A stretch of DNA of 64,000 bases from Actinomycetota bacterium (GCA_018268675.1 JAFDWB010000092.1:62001-126000), one strand, 5' to 3'; positions 38,817-47,584 are shown, numbered from the stretch's first letter. Numbers and translations: made by a program. The notes: generated from the letters alone by a model not told the origin.

Positions 38817-39212
38817 ATGGCCGACGTGAAAGCCGGGGACGCGGTGCCGGAGCTGCGCATCACCCCCGACAAGTACCTGCCCTACCGCTACGCCGGCGCC
38901 TCCGGGGACTTCAACCCGATCCACCTCGACGCCGACTTCGCCAGATCGGTCGGCCTGCCGAGCAACATCCTGCACGGCCTCTACTCGATGGGCCTGGTCG
39001 CCAAAACCGCGGCCCAGGAGCTGGCGGGCGGGGATCCGCGAGCGCTCAAAAAGCTCTCGGTCCAGTTCCGAGGCATGGGCCTCCCCGAGCAGGAGATCGT
39101 CGTCACGGGTGAGGTCAAAGAGGTCGAGGGGGATCGCGTCAGGGTGGCCCTGGAGGCCGTCCAGGGCGACGCGCGCATCATCCGCAACGGTCAGGCCGAA
39201 CTCCAGCTGTAG
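38817..39212 (+). CDS. MaoC-like dehydratase, HadB-type catalytic subunit
   Basis: 131 aa. The R-hydratase signature YAGASGDFNPIHLDADFARSVGLP carries the catalytic Asp and His, followed by NILHGLYSMGLVA. Likely forms a heterodimer with the product of the preceding gene and dehydrates (3R)-hydroxyacyl thioesters in fatty acid synthesis. Hairpin C3 begins 4 nt after its stop. Confidence 0.85.
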   Translation: MADVKAGDAVPELRITPDKYLPYRYAGASGDFNPIHLDADFARSVGLPSNILHGLYSMGLVAKTAAQELAGGDPRALKKLSVQFRGMGLPEQEIVVTGEVKEVEGDRVRVALEAVQGDARIIRNGQAELQL

Positions 39213-39216
39213 CGGG

Positions 39217-39284
39217 GGCGGGCCGGGGTGGCCCCTTCGCTCACGAACTGCGGGAGGTTCGCTCAGGGGCCACCCCGGCCCGCC
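39217..39284. repeat. Type C hairpin C3 (HadB-like gene to hrcA)
   Basis: Perfect 20-bp arms 39217-39236 and 39265-39284 around a 28-nt centre containing GCTCACGAACTGCGGGAGG then TTCGCTC. The arms (GGCGGGCCGGGGTGGCCCC) are unlike C1 and C2. It starts 4 nt past the stop and ends 38 nt before hrcA. Confidence 0.9.
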
Positions 39285-39322
39285 TTGAAGGGCTCGGGGG
39301 CCGCGCCTCCTAAGCTGTAAGG

Positions 39323-40351
39323 GTGCTCACCGAGCGCCAGGAACTGATTCTGCGGCTTGTGGTCGACGCGTACCTTGCGTCGGCGCGGCCGGTGCCTTCG
39401 AAAGACGTCGCCTCGATGCCGGGGGTCGAGTGGGGGCCCTCCACGGTGCGGGCGGAGCTGGCGCTGCTGGAGGCGGAGGGGTATCTGACGCATCCTCATA
39501 CCTCGGCGGGAAGGGTCCCGACGGACTCGGGGTATCGGCGTTATGTCGACCTGCTGCTCGAATCGGGGGCGCCGTCCGGGGAGACGGGCGTGGAGCTCGA
39601 ACTCTCGCGGCTGCGGCGCGAGGTCGACGAGGCGATGCGGGAGACGACGGCGGCGCTCGCACAGGTCACCGACCTGGTGGCGATGGCGACCGCGCCGCGG
39701 CTCGGGGCGACGACGACGATCCACCGGGTCGAGGTCCTGCGGCTGCAGCCGAACCGGGTCGTGGTGATCGTGATCGCCTCGAGCGGCGACGTCTACCGGC
39801 GCGTCTTCGAGTTCGAGCGCGTGGTCGACACCGGGCTCGTCGAGTGGGCGTCGAGCTACCTGAACGAGCAGCTGAGCGGGCTCGGGATCGGCGCGCGGAT
39901 GATCCCCACGCGGCTCGCCGAGCCGACCCTCGACACGCTCGAGGCGGGCTTCGTCGCGACACTCGCGCCCGCCTTCACCGACCTCGAACCCGAGGGTGCC
40001 GCCGACCTCTACATGGACGGCGCCGCGCGGCTCCTCTCCGAAGCCCACATCGACGACCTGCCCCGCGCCGACGAGCTGATGCGGGCGCTGGAGCGTCGCG
40101 CCGACGTGCTGCAGATGCTCCGCTCCTCGCTCGCCGAGCGCTCCGTCTTCCTCTGGATCGGCGACGAGAACCCGCAGCCGACCCTCCGCTCCGTCAGCGT
40201 CGTCGGCGCCAACTACGGCCTCGGCCACCGCAACCTCGGCGCGGTCGGCGTGGTCGGCCCGCGGCGGATGGACTACGCGACCGCGATCGCCTCGGTCCGC
40301 GTCGCCGCCCGCGAGCTCTCGCGATACTTCGAGACCGTCTACGACAACTAG
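39323..40351 (+). CDS. hrcA: Heat-inducible transcription repressor HrcA
   Basis: Represses chaperone genes by binding CIRCE. 342 aa from GTG. N-terminal winged helix (LTERQELILRLVVDAYLASARPVPSKDV, then GPSTVRAELALLEAEGYLTHPHTSAGRVPTD), followed by the GAF-like HrcA domain ending GVVGPRRMDYATAIASVRVAARELS. I found no obvious CIRCE inverted repeat upstream. dnaJ follows 33 nt later; grpE and dnaK are not in the window. Confidence 0.95.
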   Translation: MLTERQELILRLVVDAYLASARPVPSKDVASMPGVEWGPSTVRAELALLEAEGYLTHPHTSAGRVPTDSGYRRYVDLLLESGAPSGETGVELELSRLRREVDEAMRETTAALAQVTDLVAMATAPRLGATTTIHRVEVLRLQPNRVVVIVIASSGDVYRRVFEFERVVDTGLVEWASSYLNEQLSGLGIGARMIPTRLAEPTLDTLEAGFVATLAPAFTDLEPEGAADLYMDGAARLLSEAHIDDLPRADELMRALERRADVLQMLRSSLAERSVFLWIGDENPQPTLRSVSVVGANYGLGHRNLGAVGVVGPRRMDYATAIASVRVAARELSRYFETVYDN

Positions 40352-40384
40352 TCAGCCCCAGCACACCCAACAGAATCACTACAC

Positions 40385-41503
40385 ATGGCACGCGATTACT
40401 ACGAAGTCCTGGGCGTCTCCCGCGACGCTTCCGACACCGAAATCAAGAAGGCCTTCCGCGGTCTCGCCCGCGAACTGCACCCCGACGTGACCGGGCACGA
40501 CCCCGAGGCCGAAGCCCGCTTCAAAGAGGCGGCCGAGGCCTACGAGGTCCTCTCCGACGGCGAGCGGCGCCGCACCTACGACCAGTACGGAGCCGAGGGG
40601 TTGCGCTCCGGCGGCTTCGACCCGGGCGCCGGCTTCGGTTCCTTCGACGACATCTTCCAGTCGCTGTTCGGACAGGCCTTCGGCGGCGGGTTCGGCGGCG
40701 CGAGCGGTCCGGCGCCCGGCGGCGACATCCTGGTCGAGACCGAGCTCAACCTCGACGAGGTCGCCACCGGGGTCGAGCGCGAGCTCGTCTACGACGCGGT
40801 CGTCGTCTGCTCGCACTGCCGCGGCAACGGCGCCGAGCCGGGGACGCCGATCGAGACCTGCGACCGCTGCGGCGGCGCCGGCCAGCTGCGCCAGGTGACG
40901 CGGACGCCGTTCGGGCAGATGGTCCGCGCCGTCACCTGTGATGTCTGCAACGGCTCCGGCAAGGTGCCCGAGACCCCCTGCGAGGTCTGCGACGGGACCG
41001 GGCGGGACCGCGGCAAGGTGACGAAGACGATCGAGGTCCCGGCGGGGATCGAGGACGGACAGCGGCTTCGGGTCGGCGGCGCCGGTCATGCCGGGGAACC
41101 AGGGGCGCCGGCGGGCGACCTCTACGTGCAGGTCGCGGTGGCCGCGGACGGGCGCTTCGAGCGCCAGGGCACCGACCTGGTGAGCGCCGTCCGCATCCCG
41201 GCGACCGAGGCGATGCTGGGGACGACGGTGACCGTGCCGACGCTCGATGGCGAGCGCGAGATCGAGCTCGACGCGGGCGTCCAGCCGGGCCACGAGGAGA
41301 CGCTGCGCGGGGCGGGGCTGCCGCGCCTCGGCGGGCGGCGCCGCGGCGACCAGCGGATCGTGGTCGAGGTCGTCGTCCCGACCAACCTCTCCGACGAGCA
41401 GCGCGAGATCGCCGAGCGGCTCGACGGGACGCTCGAGCCCGACAACCTCGCGCCGCAACACGGCGAGGGCTTCTTCGGGCGCTTCCGCAAGGCGTTCTCC
41501 TAG
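40385..41503 (+). CDS. dnaJ: Chaperone protein DnaJ
   Basis: Hsp40 co-chaperone of DnaK. 372 aa. J domain with HPD at 32-34, a Gly/Phe-rich linker (about 72-115), and four CxxCxGxG zinc motifs: [32 protein letters not shown]. The C-terminal substrate-binding domains follow. In the hrcA-dnaJ-prmA order common in Gram-positive bacteria. Confidence 0.97.
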   Translation: MARDYYEVLGVSRDASDTEIKKAFRGLARELHPDVTGHDPEAEARFKEAAEAYEVLSDGERRRTYDQYGAEGLRSGGFDPGAGFGSFDDIFQSLFGQAFGGGFGGASGPAPGGDILVETELNLDEVATGVERELVYDAVVVCSHCRGNGAEPGTPIETCDRCGGAGQLRQVTRTPFGQMVRAVTCDVCNGSGKVPETPCEVCDGTGRDRGKVTKTIEVPAGIEDGQRLRVGGAGHAGEPGAPAGDLYVQVAVAADGRFERQGTDLVSAVRIPATEAMLGTTVTVPTLDGEREIELDAGVQPGHEETLRGAGLPRLGGRRRGDQRIVVEVVVPTNLSDEQREIAERLDGTLEPDNLAPQHGEGFFGRFRKAFS

Positions 41504-41508
41504 CGCCC

Positions 41509-42399
41509 GTGATCCGCCTGGCAGTGCGTTGCGCGCCCGACCAGGCCGACCTCGTGTTGGCCGAGCTGACCGTGTTGGCGCCGAACGGGGTGGAGGAGGA
41601 GCGTGGCCCCGGGTACGTCGAGTACGCGATCTACGGCGGCGAGGGGGAGCTGCCGGAGCTGGGGGAGATCGACGCGGTGGTCGGCGGCCGGCCGATCGAG
41701 GTTTCCTCGACCGAGGTTCCCGACGACTGGGCCGACCGCTGGCGCGACTTCCACAAGCCGCTGCTGGTCGGCGGACGCCTCTGGCTGCGCCCGTCCTGGG
41801 AGCCCGCGCGCGACGGCGCGATCGACCTCGTCGTCGACCCCGGCCAGGCGTTCGGCACCGGTGCCCATCCGACCACCCGCCTGTGCCTCGAGTACCTCCT
41901 CGAGCTGGCCGACGCCGGGGAGGCGCGGGGAGCGCTGACGGACCTCGGCACCGGCTCCGGCGTCCTCGCGATCGCGGCGGCGAAGCTCGGCTGGGACCCG
42001 GTCACGGGTTACGACCACGAGCCCGCCGCGATCGGGGCGGCAGCCTCCAACGCCCAGGTCAACGGCGTCGAGCTGACCCTCCACCGAACGAACCTGCGCG
42101 AATCCCTCCCCGAGCTCGCCCCGACCTGCGTCGCCAACCTGACCTCGCCGATCCTCAAGGCGGTCGGGGGCCGGCTGCAAGGAATCTCGGGGGAGACTCG
42201 GCGGAACAACAGCGGGGAGGTTCCGGCGAGTCTCCCCCGAGATTCCTCTCCAAGGCTCCCTCGGGTTCTTCTGCTGTCCGGGATCCTGCCCGCCGAGGTG
42301 GATGAGGTCGCGGCGGCGTTCGCTCCCTCCGGATTCCGCGAGCAGGACCGCCGCACGCTGGGCGACTGGGCCGCGCTCTTCCTCCGATGCCCCCGATAA
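41509..42399 (+). CDS. prmA: Ribosomal protein L11 methyltransferase with in-frame hairpin insertion
   Basis: SAM-dependent methyltransferase of L11. 296 aa from GTG 41509. SAM motif I is DLGTGSGVLAIAAAKLGW, with GTGAHPTTRLCLEYL before it. After VANLTSPILKAVGGRLQ the expected next strand LLLSGIL is delayed by about 27 residues (GISGETRRNNSGEVPASLP then RDSSPRLP), encoded by type C hairpin C4. The frame is maintained, so the product may be functional, but the insertion lies inside the Rossmann domain. Confidence 0.9.
   Translation: MIRLAVRCAPDQADLVLAELTVLAPNGVEEERGPGYVEYAIYGGEGELPELGEIDAVVGGRPIEVSSTEVPDDWADRWRDFHKPLLVGGRLWLRPSWEPARDGAIDLVVDPGQAFGTGAHPTTRLCLEYLLELADAGEARGALTDLGTGSGVLAIAAAKLGWDPVTGYDHEPAAIGAAASNAQVNGVELTLHRTNLRESLPELAPTCVANLTSPILKAVGGRLQGISGETRRNNSGEVPASLPRDSSPRLPRVLLLSGILPAEVDEVAAAFAPSGFREQDRRTLGDWAALFLRCPR
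42180..42247 (+). repeat. Type C hairpin C4 inside prmA
   Basis: Perfect 21-bp arms 42180-42200 and 42227-42247. The 26-nt centre (42201-42226, containing GGAACAACAGCGGGGAGGTT) is identical to that of C6 at 58.68 kb read on the minus strand, while the arms differ. It is translated within prmA. Confidence 0.9.
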
Positions 42400-42409
42400 G
42401 GTGGCTCTC

Positions 42410-42901
42410 ATGCCAGTCGCCATGATCGGGGACAGCGGCTACAAGATCGCGTTGTTCTTCCACATCTTCGCGGTCGTCGCCCTAGGCCCCACCTTCGCTT
42501 ACGGGATCCTCTTCTCGGTCCTGCCCAAATACCCGCGCTCCGCGCCCGCGCTGCTCGAGGGCATGCGGCGGATCGACCGCTACATGGTCAATACCGCGAT
42601 GGTGGTGCTGCTGATCGCAGGGATCATCCTGCTCGCCACCAGCGGCAGCGTCTGGAGTGGCAGCGACTTCTTCGTCGTGTGGGGCTTCATCGCGATCATC
42701 GGCCTGTTCGGCCTGCAGCACGGCTTCTTCGCGCCGCAGATGCGCAAGCTCCAAGGGATCGCCGAGCGCGACCTCGCCGCCGGCGACACGGTCGGCGCCG
42801 AGCTCGACGCGACCAGCCGCTTGATCGCCCGCGTGGGCGGCGCGACCGGCCTTCTGATCGTGGTGACGATCTTCATCATGGTCTACAAGCCCTTCATGTG
42901 A
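42410..42901 (+). CDS. Four-TM membrane protein, DUF2269-like
   Basis: 163 aa from ATG 42410, with AAGGTGG 6 nt upstream. The frame is open into prmA but that part is not protein-like. Four TM segments (about 11-37, 60-78, 85-106 and 143-161). The KIALFFHIFAVVALGPTF start and ALLEGMRRIDRY loop resemble predicted integral membrane proteins of DUF2269. The stop overlaps the murI start as GTGA. Confidence 0.75.
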   Translation: MPVAMIGDSGYKIALFFHIFAVVALGPTFAYGILFSVLPKYPRSAPALLEGMRRIDRYMVNTAMVVLLIAGIILLATSGSVWSGSDFFVVWGFIAIIGLFGLQHGFFAPQMRKLQGIAERDLAAGDTVGAELDATSRLIARVGGATGLLIVVTIFIMVYKPFM

Positions 42902-43755
42902 TCGACGCCTCGCTGCCGGTGGCGATGTTCGACTCCGGCGTCGGTGGTCTCACGGTCCTCCACGAGTGCCTGGTGGCGCTGCCGCAGGAGGACTACGTCT
43001 ACCTCGGCGACACGGCGTGGTTTCCATACGGGACGCGAGATCCGGAACGCCTTCGTGACCGCATCGCCCTGATCACCGAGGACCTGCTGGAGCGCGGGGT
43101 GAAGCTGGTGGTGATCGCCTGCAACACGGCGACGGCGATCGGCGAGGACGTGGTCCGCGAGGTGGCGGCGGGCTACGGCGTCCAGGTCGTGCCGGTGGTG
43201 CAGCCGCAGGCCGAGATCGCCGCCGCGATCACGGAGAACCGCAGGATCGGGGTGCTGGCGACGACCAACACGGTCGAGAGCGGCGCCTACCGGCGGGCGC
43301 TGGAAGCCCAGGGGCGCGCGCTCGAGGTGATCGAGGTGGCCGCCCCGCGCCTCGCCCCGTTCATCCAGGACGGCTCGCTCTTCGACGAGGAGACGATGGA
43401 GATGGCGCGCGGCTACTGCGCCCCCCTGCGCGAGGCCGGGATCGACACCCTGATCCTCGGCTGCACCCACTACCCGCTGGTGGCGCCGATGCTGCAGCGG
43501 ATCCTCGGCCGCAACGTGCGGTTGGTGAGCGGCGGGCACGCGGTCGCCGCCGCTGTCCAGCGCACGCTCACCCGCGCCGGCCTCGCCCGGACCGGGGACG
43601 AGGAGGGCGCCTATGAGTTCTTCTGCACCGGCCCGATCGCGGACTTCCGCGAGGTCGCCACCCGCTTCCTCCAGATGCCCCTGGGCGAAGTGCGCCAGAT
43701 CGAGTTCGCGGACCGTGGGAGGCCGAGCGTCTGCCGAGCCGACGGCGCCGTCTAA
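42898..43755 (+). CDS. murI: Glutamate racemase
   Basis: Produces D-glutamate for peptidoglycan. 285 aa from GTG 42898, chosen because PVAMFDSGVGGLTVL is the family N-terminus; the upstream open frame inside the previous gene is spurious. The two catalytic cysteines are Cys75 (VVIACNTATA) and Cys189 (LILGCTHYPL). Confidence 0.96.
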   Translation: MIDASLPVAMFDSGVGGLTVLHECLVALPQEDYVYLGDTAWFPYGTRDPERLRDRIALITEDLLERGVKLVVIACNTATAIGEDVVREVAAGYGVQVVPVVQPQAEIAAAITENRRIGVLATTNTVESGAYRRALEAQGRALEVIEVAAPRLAPFIQDGSLFDEETMEMARGYCAPLREAGIDTLILGCTHYPLVAPMLQRILGRNVRLVSGGHAVAAAVQRTLTRAGLARTGDEEGAYEFFCTGPIADFREVATRFLQMPLGEVRQIEFADRGRPSVCRADGAV

Positions 43756-43765
43756 TCTCTTTGCC

Positions 43766-44197
43766 ATGAGCGTTCTGGAGCAGGTGCAAGGCGACGTGCG
43801 GACGGCGATGAAAGCGCGCGAACGGGAGAAGGCCGCGGCGCTGCGGCTGGTCGTCGACGCGCTGCAGCAGGACGCGAAGCTCGGCAAAGGCGACGAGGTC
43901 GCGGTGCTGCAGCGGGAACGGAAGAAGCGGGTCGAGGCGGCCGAGGCCTTCGAGGGCGCCGGGCGCGCCGAGCAGGCCGCCGCCGAGAGATTCGAGGCGG
44001 AGCTGATCGAGGGCTACCTGCCCGCGCAGCTCTCCGACGAGGAGCTGGAGGGACTCGTGGCCGAGGCGGTCGCTGAGACCGGCGCGACCGAACAGAAGCA
44101 GATGGGCCAGGTGATGTCCGCGGTGATGCCGAAGGTCGCGGGCCGCGCCGACGGCAAGCGGGTGAGCGCCGCGGTGCGCCAGAGGCTGGGTAGCTAG
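43766..44197 (+). CDS. yqeY: GatB/YqeY domain protein
   Basis: 143 aa from ATG 43766. Helical YqeY fold related to the tail of GatB: MKAREREKAAALRLVVDALQ near the start and GQVMSAVMPKVAGRADGKRVSAAVRQRL at the end. Thought to act around tRNA-dependent amidation or translation; the precise role is unknown. Confidence 0.92.
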   Translation: MSVLEQVQGDVRTAMKAREREKAAALRLVVDALQQDAKLGKGDEVAVLQRERKKRVEAAEAFEGAGRAEQAAAERFEAELIEGYLPAQLSDEELEGLVAEAVAETGATEQKQMGQVMSAVMPKVAGRADGKRVSAAVRQRLGS

Positions 44198-44206
44198 GGC
44201 ACCGAC

Positions 44207-45157
44207 TTGGCCCGCCGTCAGCTGACCCTCGACAACGACGTCGCCGCCGAGCTCGCGGGCTCCGAGGACTCGGTGCTGCGCGGGCTGCGCGACCGGCTGC
44301 CGGTCGAGATCCACCTGCGCGGCAACGTGCTGACGCTGGACGGCGATCCCGACGACCTGCAGGAGGCCGCCAACCTGGTCGACGAGATGGTCGAGCTGAT
44401 CGAGCAGGGCCACGAGGTGGTGCCGGGAACGGTTGAAGCGGTGGCGGGCGCGCTCGACGCCGAAGAGAGCCCGGCGGCGATCCTCGACGACGTCGTCTGG
44501 CGCCACCGCAACACCAAAGTCGCGCCGAAAACGCTGAACCAGAAGCGCTACGTCGACTCGATCCGCCGCAACACGATCACCTTCGGGATCGGCCCGGCGG
44601 GCACCGGCAAGACCTTCCTCGCGGTCGCGATGGCGGCGGCGGCGCTGACCGAACGCAAGGTCCAGCGCATCATCCTCACCCGCCCCGCGGTCGAGGCGGG
44701 CGAGCGCCTCGGCTTCCTCCCGGGCGACATCCAGGCGAAGGTCGATCCCTACCTGCGCCCCCTCTTCGACGCCCTCTACGACATGATCGACCCCGACCGC
44801 GTCAACGGCTACTTCGAGCGCGACGTGATCGAGGTGGCGCCGCTGGCGTTCATGCGGGGTCGGACGCTTAATGATTCCTTCGTGATCCTCGACGAGGCCC
44901 AGAACACCACGCCCGAGCAGATGAAGATGTTCCTCACGCGGCTCGGCTTCAACTCGCGGATGGTGGTGACCGGGGACGTGACGCAGATCGACCTGCCGAG
45001 CGAACAGCGCTCGGGGCTCGTGGCGGTGCGGGACATCCTCGGCGAGGTGAAGGACATCTCGTTCATCGAGTTCGGCGGCGAAGACGTGGTTCGCCACAAG
45101 CTGGTCCAGCGGATCGTCGCCGCCTACGACCGACACGGTGCCCGCGGATCTGTCTGA
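44207..45157 (+). CDS. phoH: PhoH-like ATPase
   Basis: 316 aa from TTG. Walker A GPAGTGKT at 129-136, Walker B VILDEAQNTTPEQMKMFLTRLG. The N-terminal KH-like stretch and the C-terminal helicase-like part are as in the PhoH/YbeZ group. It overlaps ybeY by 20 nt; the pair acts with ribosome maturation in other bacteria. Confidence 0.95.
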   Translation: MARRQLTLDNDVAAELAGSEDSVLRGLRDRLPVEIHLRGNVLTLDGDPDDLQEAANLVDEMVELIEQGHEVVPGTVEAVAGALDAEESPAAILDDVVWRHRNTKVAPKTLNQKRYVDSIRRNTITFGIGPAGTGKTFLAVAMAAAALTERKVQRIILTRPAVEAGERLGFLPGDIQAKVDPYLRPLFDALYDMIDPDRVNGYFERDVIEVAPLAFMRGRTLNDSFVILDEAQNTTPEQMKMFLTRLGFNSRMVVTGDVTQIDLPSEQRSGLVAVRDILGEVKDISFIEFGGEDVVRHKLVQRIVAAYDRHGARGSV

Positions 45158-45509
45158 CGTCCCCGCGGAGCTACGCGGGCCGGTCGCGGCGGCGCTGGAC
45201 GCGGCGGGGGTCGAGGACGGCCACCTGGCGGTCGAGATCGTCGACGCGGGGCGGATCCAGGCGCTGAACCGCGAGCACCGGGGGGTGGACGCGCCGACCG
45301 ACGTGCTCTCGTTCCCGATCGACGGGGTGGGGCCGGCGGCGGGCCCGCGGGAGCTCGGCGACGTCGCCATCTGCCCCGAGCTCTGCGTCGACATGACCCT
45401 GACCGAGACCGTCGTCCACGGCGTCCTCCACCTCTGCGGGCACGACCACGAGACCGACGACGGTGAGATGCTCGCCCTCCAGGCGCGGGTCCTGGCCTCG
45501 CTGCGATGA
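45138..45509 (+). CDS. ybeY: Endoribonuclease YbeY
   Basis: Zinc-dependent single-strand RNase for 16S rRNA 3' end processing. 123 aa from GTG inside the phoH end. The metal triad is His94, His98 and His104 in HGVLHLCGHDH. DAPTDVLSFP at 51-60 is the family's other signature. Confidence 0.96.
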   Translation: MPADLSDVPAELRGPVAAALDAAGVEDGHLAVEIVDAGRIQALNREHRGVDAPTDVLSFPIDGVGPAAGPRELGDVAICPELCVDMTLTETVVHGVLHLCGHDHETDDGEMLALQARVLASLR

Positions 45510-46402
45510 GCACCCGCTCCGGCTTCATCGGTCTGGCCGGGCGGCCTAATGTCGGCAAGTCGACGCTGGTCAACGCTCTCGTCGGCCGCCACGTCGCGAT
45601 CGTCTCGACGCGCCCGCAGACGACCCGCCGGGCGATCCGCGGCGTCGTCACCGACCTCGAGGCCGAACGGCAGCTGGTCCTGGTCGACCTCCCCGGCGTG
45701 CAGCGCCCCCGCGACGCGCTGACGAAACGCATGCAGGCGCGGGTCGAGCGGGAGCTGGCCGAGTCCGATGTCGCCCTCCTGGTCATCAACGGCGAGGAGG
45801 GGGTCGGTCCCGGCGACCGCTTCATCGCCGGCCTGCTGAAAGCGGCGCGCGTCGACATCCCGGTGATCTGCGCGGTCAACAAGTGCGACCGGCTCGCCCG
45901 CGGGGGCACGGTCAAGGCGCTCACCGACGCCGCCGAGCTCCCCGGCGTCGACGAGGTCTTCCCGATCAGCGCCCGCGCCGGCGAGGGGCTCGGCGAGCTC
46001 CTCCACCGCCTCGGCGAGCTGGTCCCGGAGGGCCCCTACATGTACCCGCCCGAGGACTCCTCCGACCAGTCCTCGGAGCTGCTCCTGGCCGAGCTGATCC
46101 GCGAGCAGGTGTTGAACCGGACCCGGCAGGAGATCCCGCACTCGGTCGAGGTCGCGGTGCAGGAGGTCACCCCTCGCGACGACGGCCTGATCACCGTCAA
46201 TGCCGAGATCTGGGCCGAGACCGAGTCCCAGAAGGGCATCCTGATCGGCCGCGGCGGCGCCAAGATCGCCGAGATCGGCACCGCGGCGCGGCGTTCCTTG
46301 GAAGCGGAGCTCGGCGCGCAGGTCCACCTTGATCTCCAGGTCCGCGTGCGGCGGAATTGGCGGCGCGACGAGGACATGCTGGATCGGCTGGGGATCGAGT
46401 AG
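45506..46402 (+). CDS. era: GTPase Era
   Basis: Binds 16S rRNA and guides 30S assembly. 298 aa. G1 GRPNVGKST, G2 QTTRRAIRG, G3 DLPGVQ, G4 NKCD. The C-terminal KH domain contains KGILIGRGGAKIAEIG. It overlaps ybeY by 4 nt (ATGA). Confidence 0.97.
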   Translation: MSTRSGFIGLAGRPNVGKSTLVNALVGRHVAIVSTRPQTTRRAIRGVVTDLEAERQLVLVDLPGVQRPRDALTKRMQARVERELAESDVALLVINGEEGVGPGDRFIAGLLKAARVDIPVICAVNKCDRLARGGTVKALTDAAELPGVDEVFPISARAGEGLGELLHRLGELVPEGPYMYPPEDSSDQSSELLLAELIREQVLNRTRQEIPHSVEVAVQEVTPRDDGLITVNAEIWAETESQKGILIGRGGAKIAEIGTAARRSLEAELGAQVHLDLQVRVRRNWRRDEDMLDRLGIE

Positions 46403-46451
46403 CGCTGGAGGGACGGGTGGGGTCCGAAGACTTTGCGGCCGTCCGAGGTGC

Positions 46452-46504
46452 CCCGGGCGCCTCATGGGGTCCTGGCAAGCTGTGACCCCCATGAGGCGCC
46501 CGGG
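46452..46504. repeat. Palindrome F
   Basis: Near-perfect arms of about 20 bp, 46452-46471 and 46484-46504 (CCCGGGCGCCTCATGGGG with one extra G in the right copy), around CTGGCAAGCTGT. It begins 49 nt past the era stop. Confidence 0.75.
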
Positions 46505-46754
46505 TCGGAGGGGTGCGTGGGGGAGAGGGACGATGCGAAGTCGGACTTCCGTGACGATCTCGTGCGGAAAGGAGGCCACCGACGGCGGGGACGGGGCGCC
46601 TGTGGAGCGTTAGTGGCGCATAGAGAGAGTTTCTCTCCACAGCAAAGTCCTGACCGATGGGAAGGCATGGAGAAGACGGGAGGAACCGTGACGTTCCCGA
46701 CGTCTTCGTCACAAGGTCCCACTTCGGTGACGGACCCTCCACGCCTTTCATACC

Positions 46755-46804
46755 CGTCCCTCTCGCCACGGCCACAGCCGGCCCAGGCCGTGGCGAGAGG
46801 GACG
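46755..46804. repeat. Palindrome G
   Basis: Perfect 19-bp arms 46755-46773 and 46786-46804 (CGTCCCTCTCGCCACGGCC) around ACAGCCGGCCCA. The centre shares AGCCGGCC with E2. Confidence 0.8.
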
Positions 46805-46857
46805 CGTCCCTTTGCCTCTCGGGCGTCCAGTCGGCCCACGCCCCGTTCCTCCCCCAG

Positions 46858-46905
46858 TGCGTTCGCACTTTCCCGCGCTATCCGCGGGTTTCTGCGAACT
46901 CACCG
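46858..46905. repeat. Palindrome B3
   Basis: GTTCGCA (46861-46867) pairs with TGCGAAC (46893-46899), and CCCGCG with CGCGGG around CTATC. It ends in the family motif CTGCGAACTCACCGG. Confidence 0.7.
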
Positions 46906-46927
46906 GGGGGCGGGCCGGGCCTCTACG

Positions 46928-47584
46928 ATGGGCCTCATGTTGGACGGGATCTCCTTCGACGAGCGCGGCCTGGTGCCGTGCGTGGTGCAGGACGAGGCGA
47001 CCGGCGAGGTGCTGATGCTCGCCTACGCCAACGCGAAAGCGCTGGAATTGACGCAGGAGACGGGGGAGATGCACTTCTTCAGTCGCTCGCGCCGGGAGAT
47101 CTGGCGCAAAGGGGAAACCTCGGGGGCGACGATGGCGGTGCGGCAGTTGCGCTACGACTGCGACGGCGACGCCGTGCTCGCGCTCGTCGCGCCCGCCGGG
47201 CCCGCCTGTCACACCGGGGAGCGCACCTGCTTCTACCGCGAGGTCGGCGGCTCGGCGTCGCCGGAGCGCGATGCGCCGCCCGCGGACGGCGAGCCGCGCC
47301 GCGCCCTCCACGAGGCGCTCCCGGCCCTGGAGCGGACGCTCGCGAGCCGCGCCGCCGAGCGCCCCGCGGGGAGCTACACCGTGCAGCTGCTCGACGACCC
47401 GACCCTGATCGGCGAAAAGGTCGAGGAGGAGGCCGAGGAGGTCGTCCGCGCCGCCCGCGAAGAGACCGACGAGCGGGTCGCCGAAGAGGCCGCCGACGTC
47501 ATCTACCACCTCGCCGTGCTGCTGGCCTCGCGCGGCGTCCCGCAGGCGGCGGTGCTGGAGGAGCTGAATGCCCGTAGCCGCTGA
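46928..47584 (+). CDS. hisIE: Bifunctional phosphoribosyl-AMP cyclohydrolase / phosphoribosyl-ATP pyrophosphatase
   Basis: Steps 2 and 3 of histidine synthesis in one polypeptide. 218 aa from ATG 46928 (ATG 46937 also possible). HisI domain about 1-115, with RYDCDGDAVLALV and zinc-site CHTGERTCFY. HisE domain about 125-215 with the metal-binding EKVEEEAEEVVRAA and EAADVIYHLAVLL. It is the only his gene here and overlaps trpE by 17 nt, coupling it to tryptophan synthesis. Confidence 0.95.
   Translation: MGLMLDGISFDERGLVPCVVQDEATGEVLMLAYANAKALELTQETGEMHFFSRSRREIWRKGETSGATMAVRQLRYDCDGDAVLALVAPAGPACHTGERTCFYREVGGSASPERDAPPADGEPRRALHEALPALERTLASRAAERPAGSYTVQLLDDPTLIGEKVEEEAEEVVRAAREETDERVAEEAADVIYHLAVLLASRGVPQAAVLEELNARSR

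Larger units (their letters stand above)
46403..46927. other. Intergenic repeat mosaic M4 (no gene)
   Basis: 525 nt between era and hisIE, the longest gene-free stretch in the window. It carries palindrome F (46452-46504), a short stem with a GCATAGAGAGAG interior (46600-46642), palindrome G (46755-46804) and palindrome B3 (46858-46905). The hisIE frame happens to stay open through it, but the sequence is repeat-derived. A promoter for hisIE-trp must lie here; I cannot place it. Confidence 0.65.

Noticed and set aside
39213-39322. CIRCE operator upstream of hrcA
   Set aside because: No TTAGCACTC-N9-GAGTGCTAA-like repeat was found; the only inverted repeat here is type C hairpin C3.
46433-46927. 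Long N-terminal extension of HisIE
   Set aside because: The frame stays open across repeat mosaic M4, but those residues are repeat-encoded and the HisI domain begins at about 46937.
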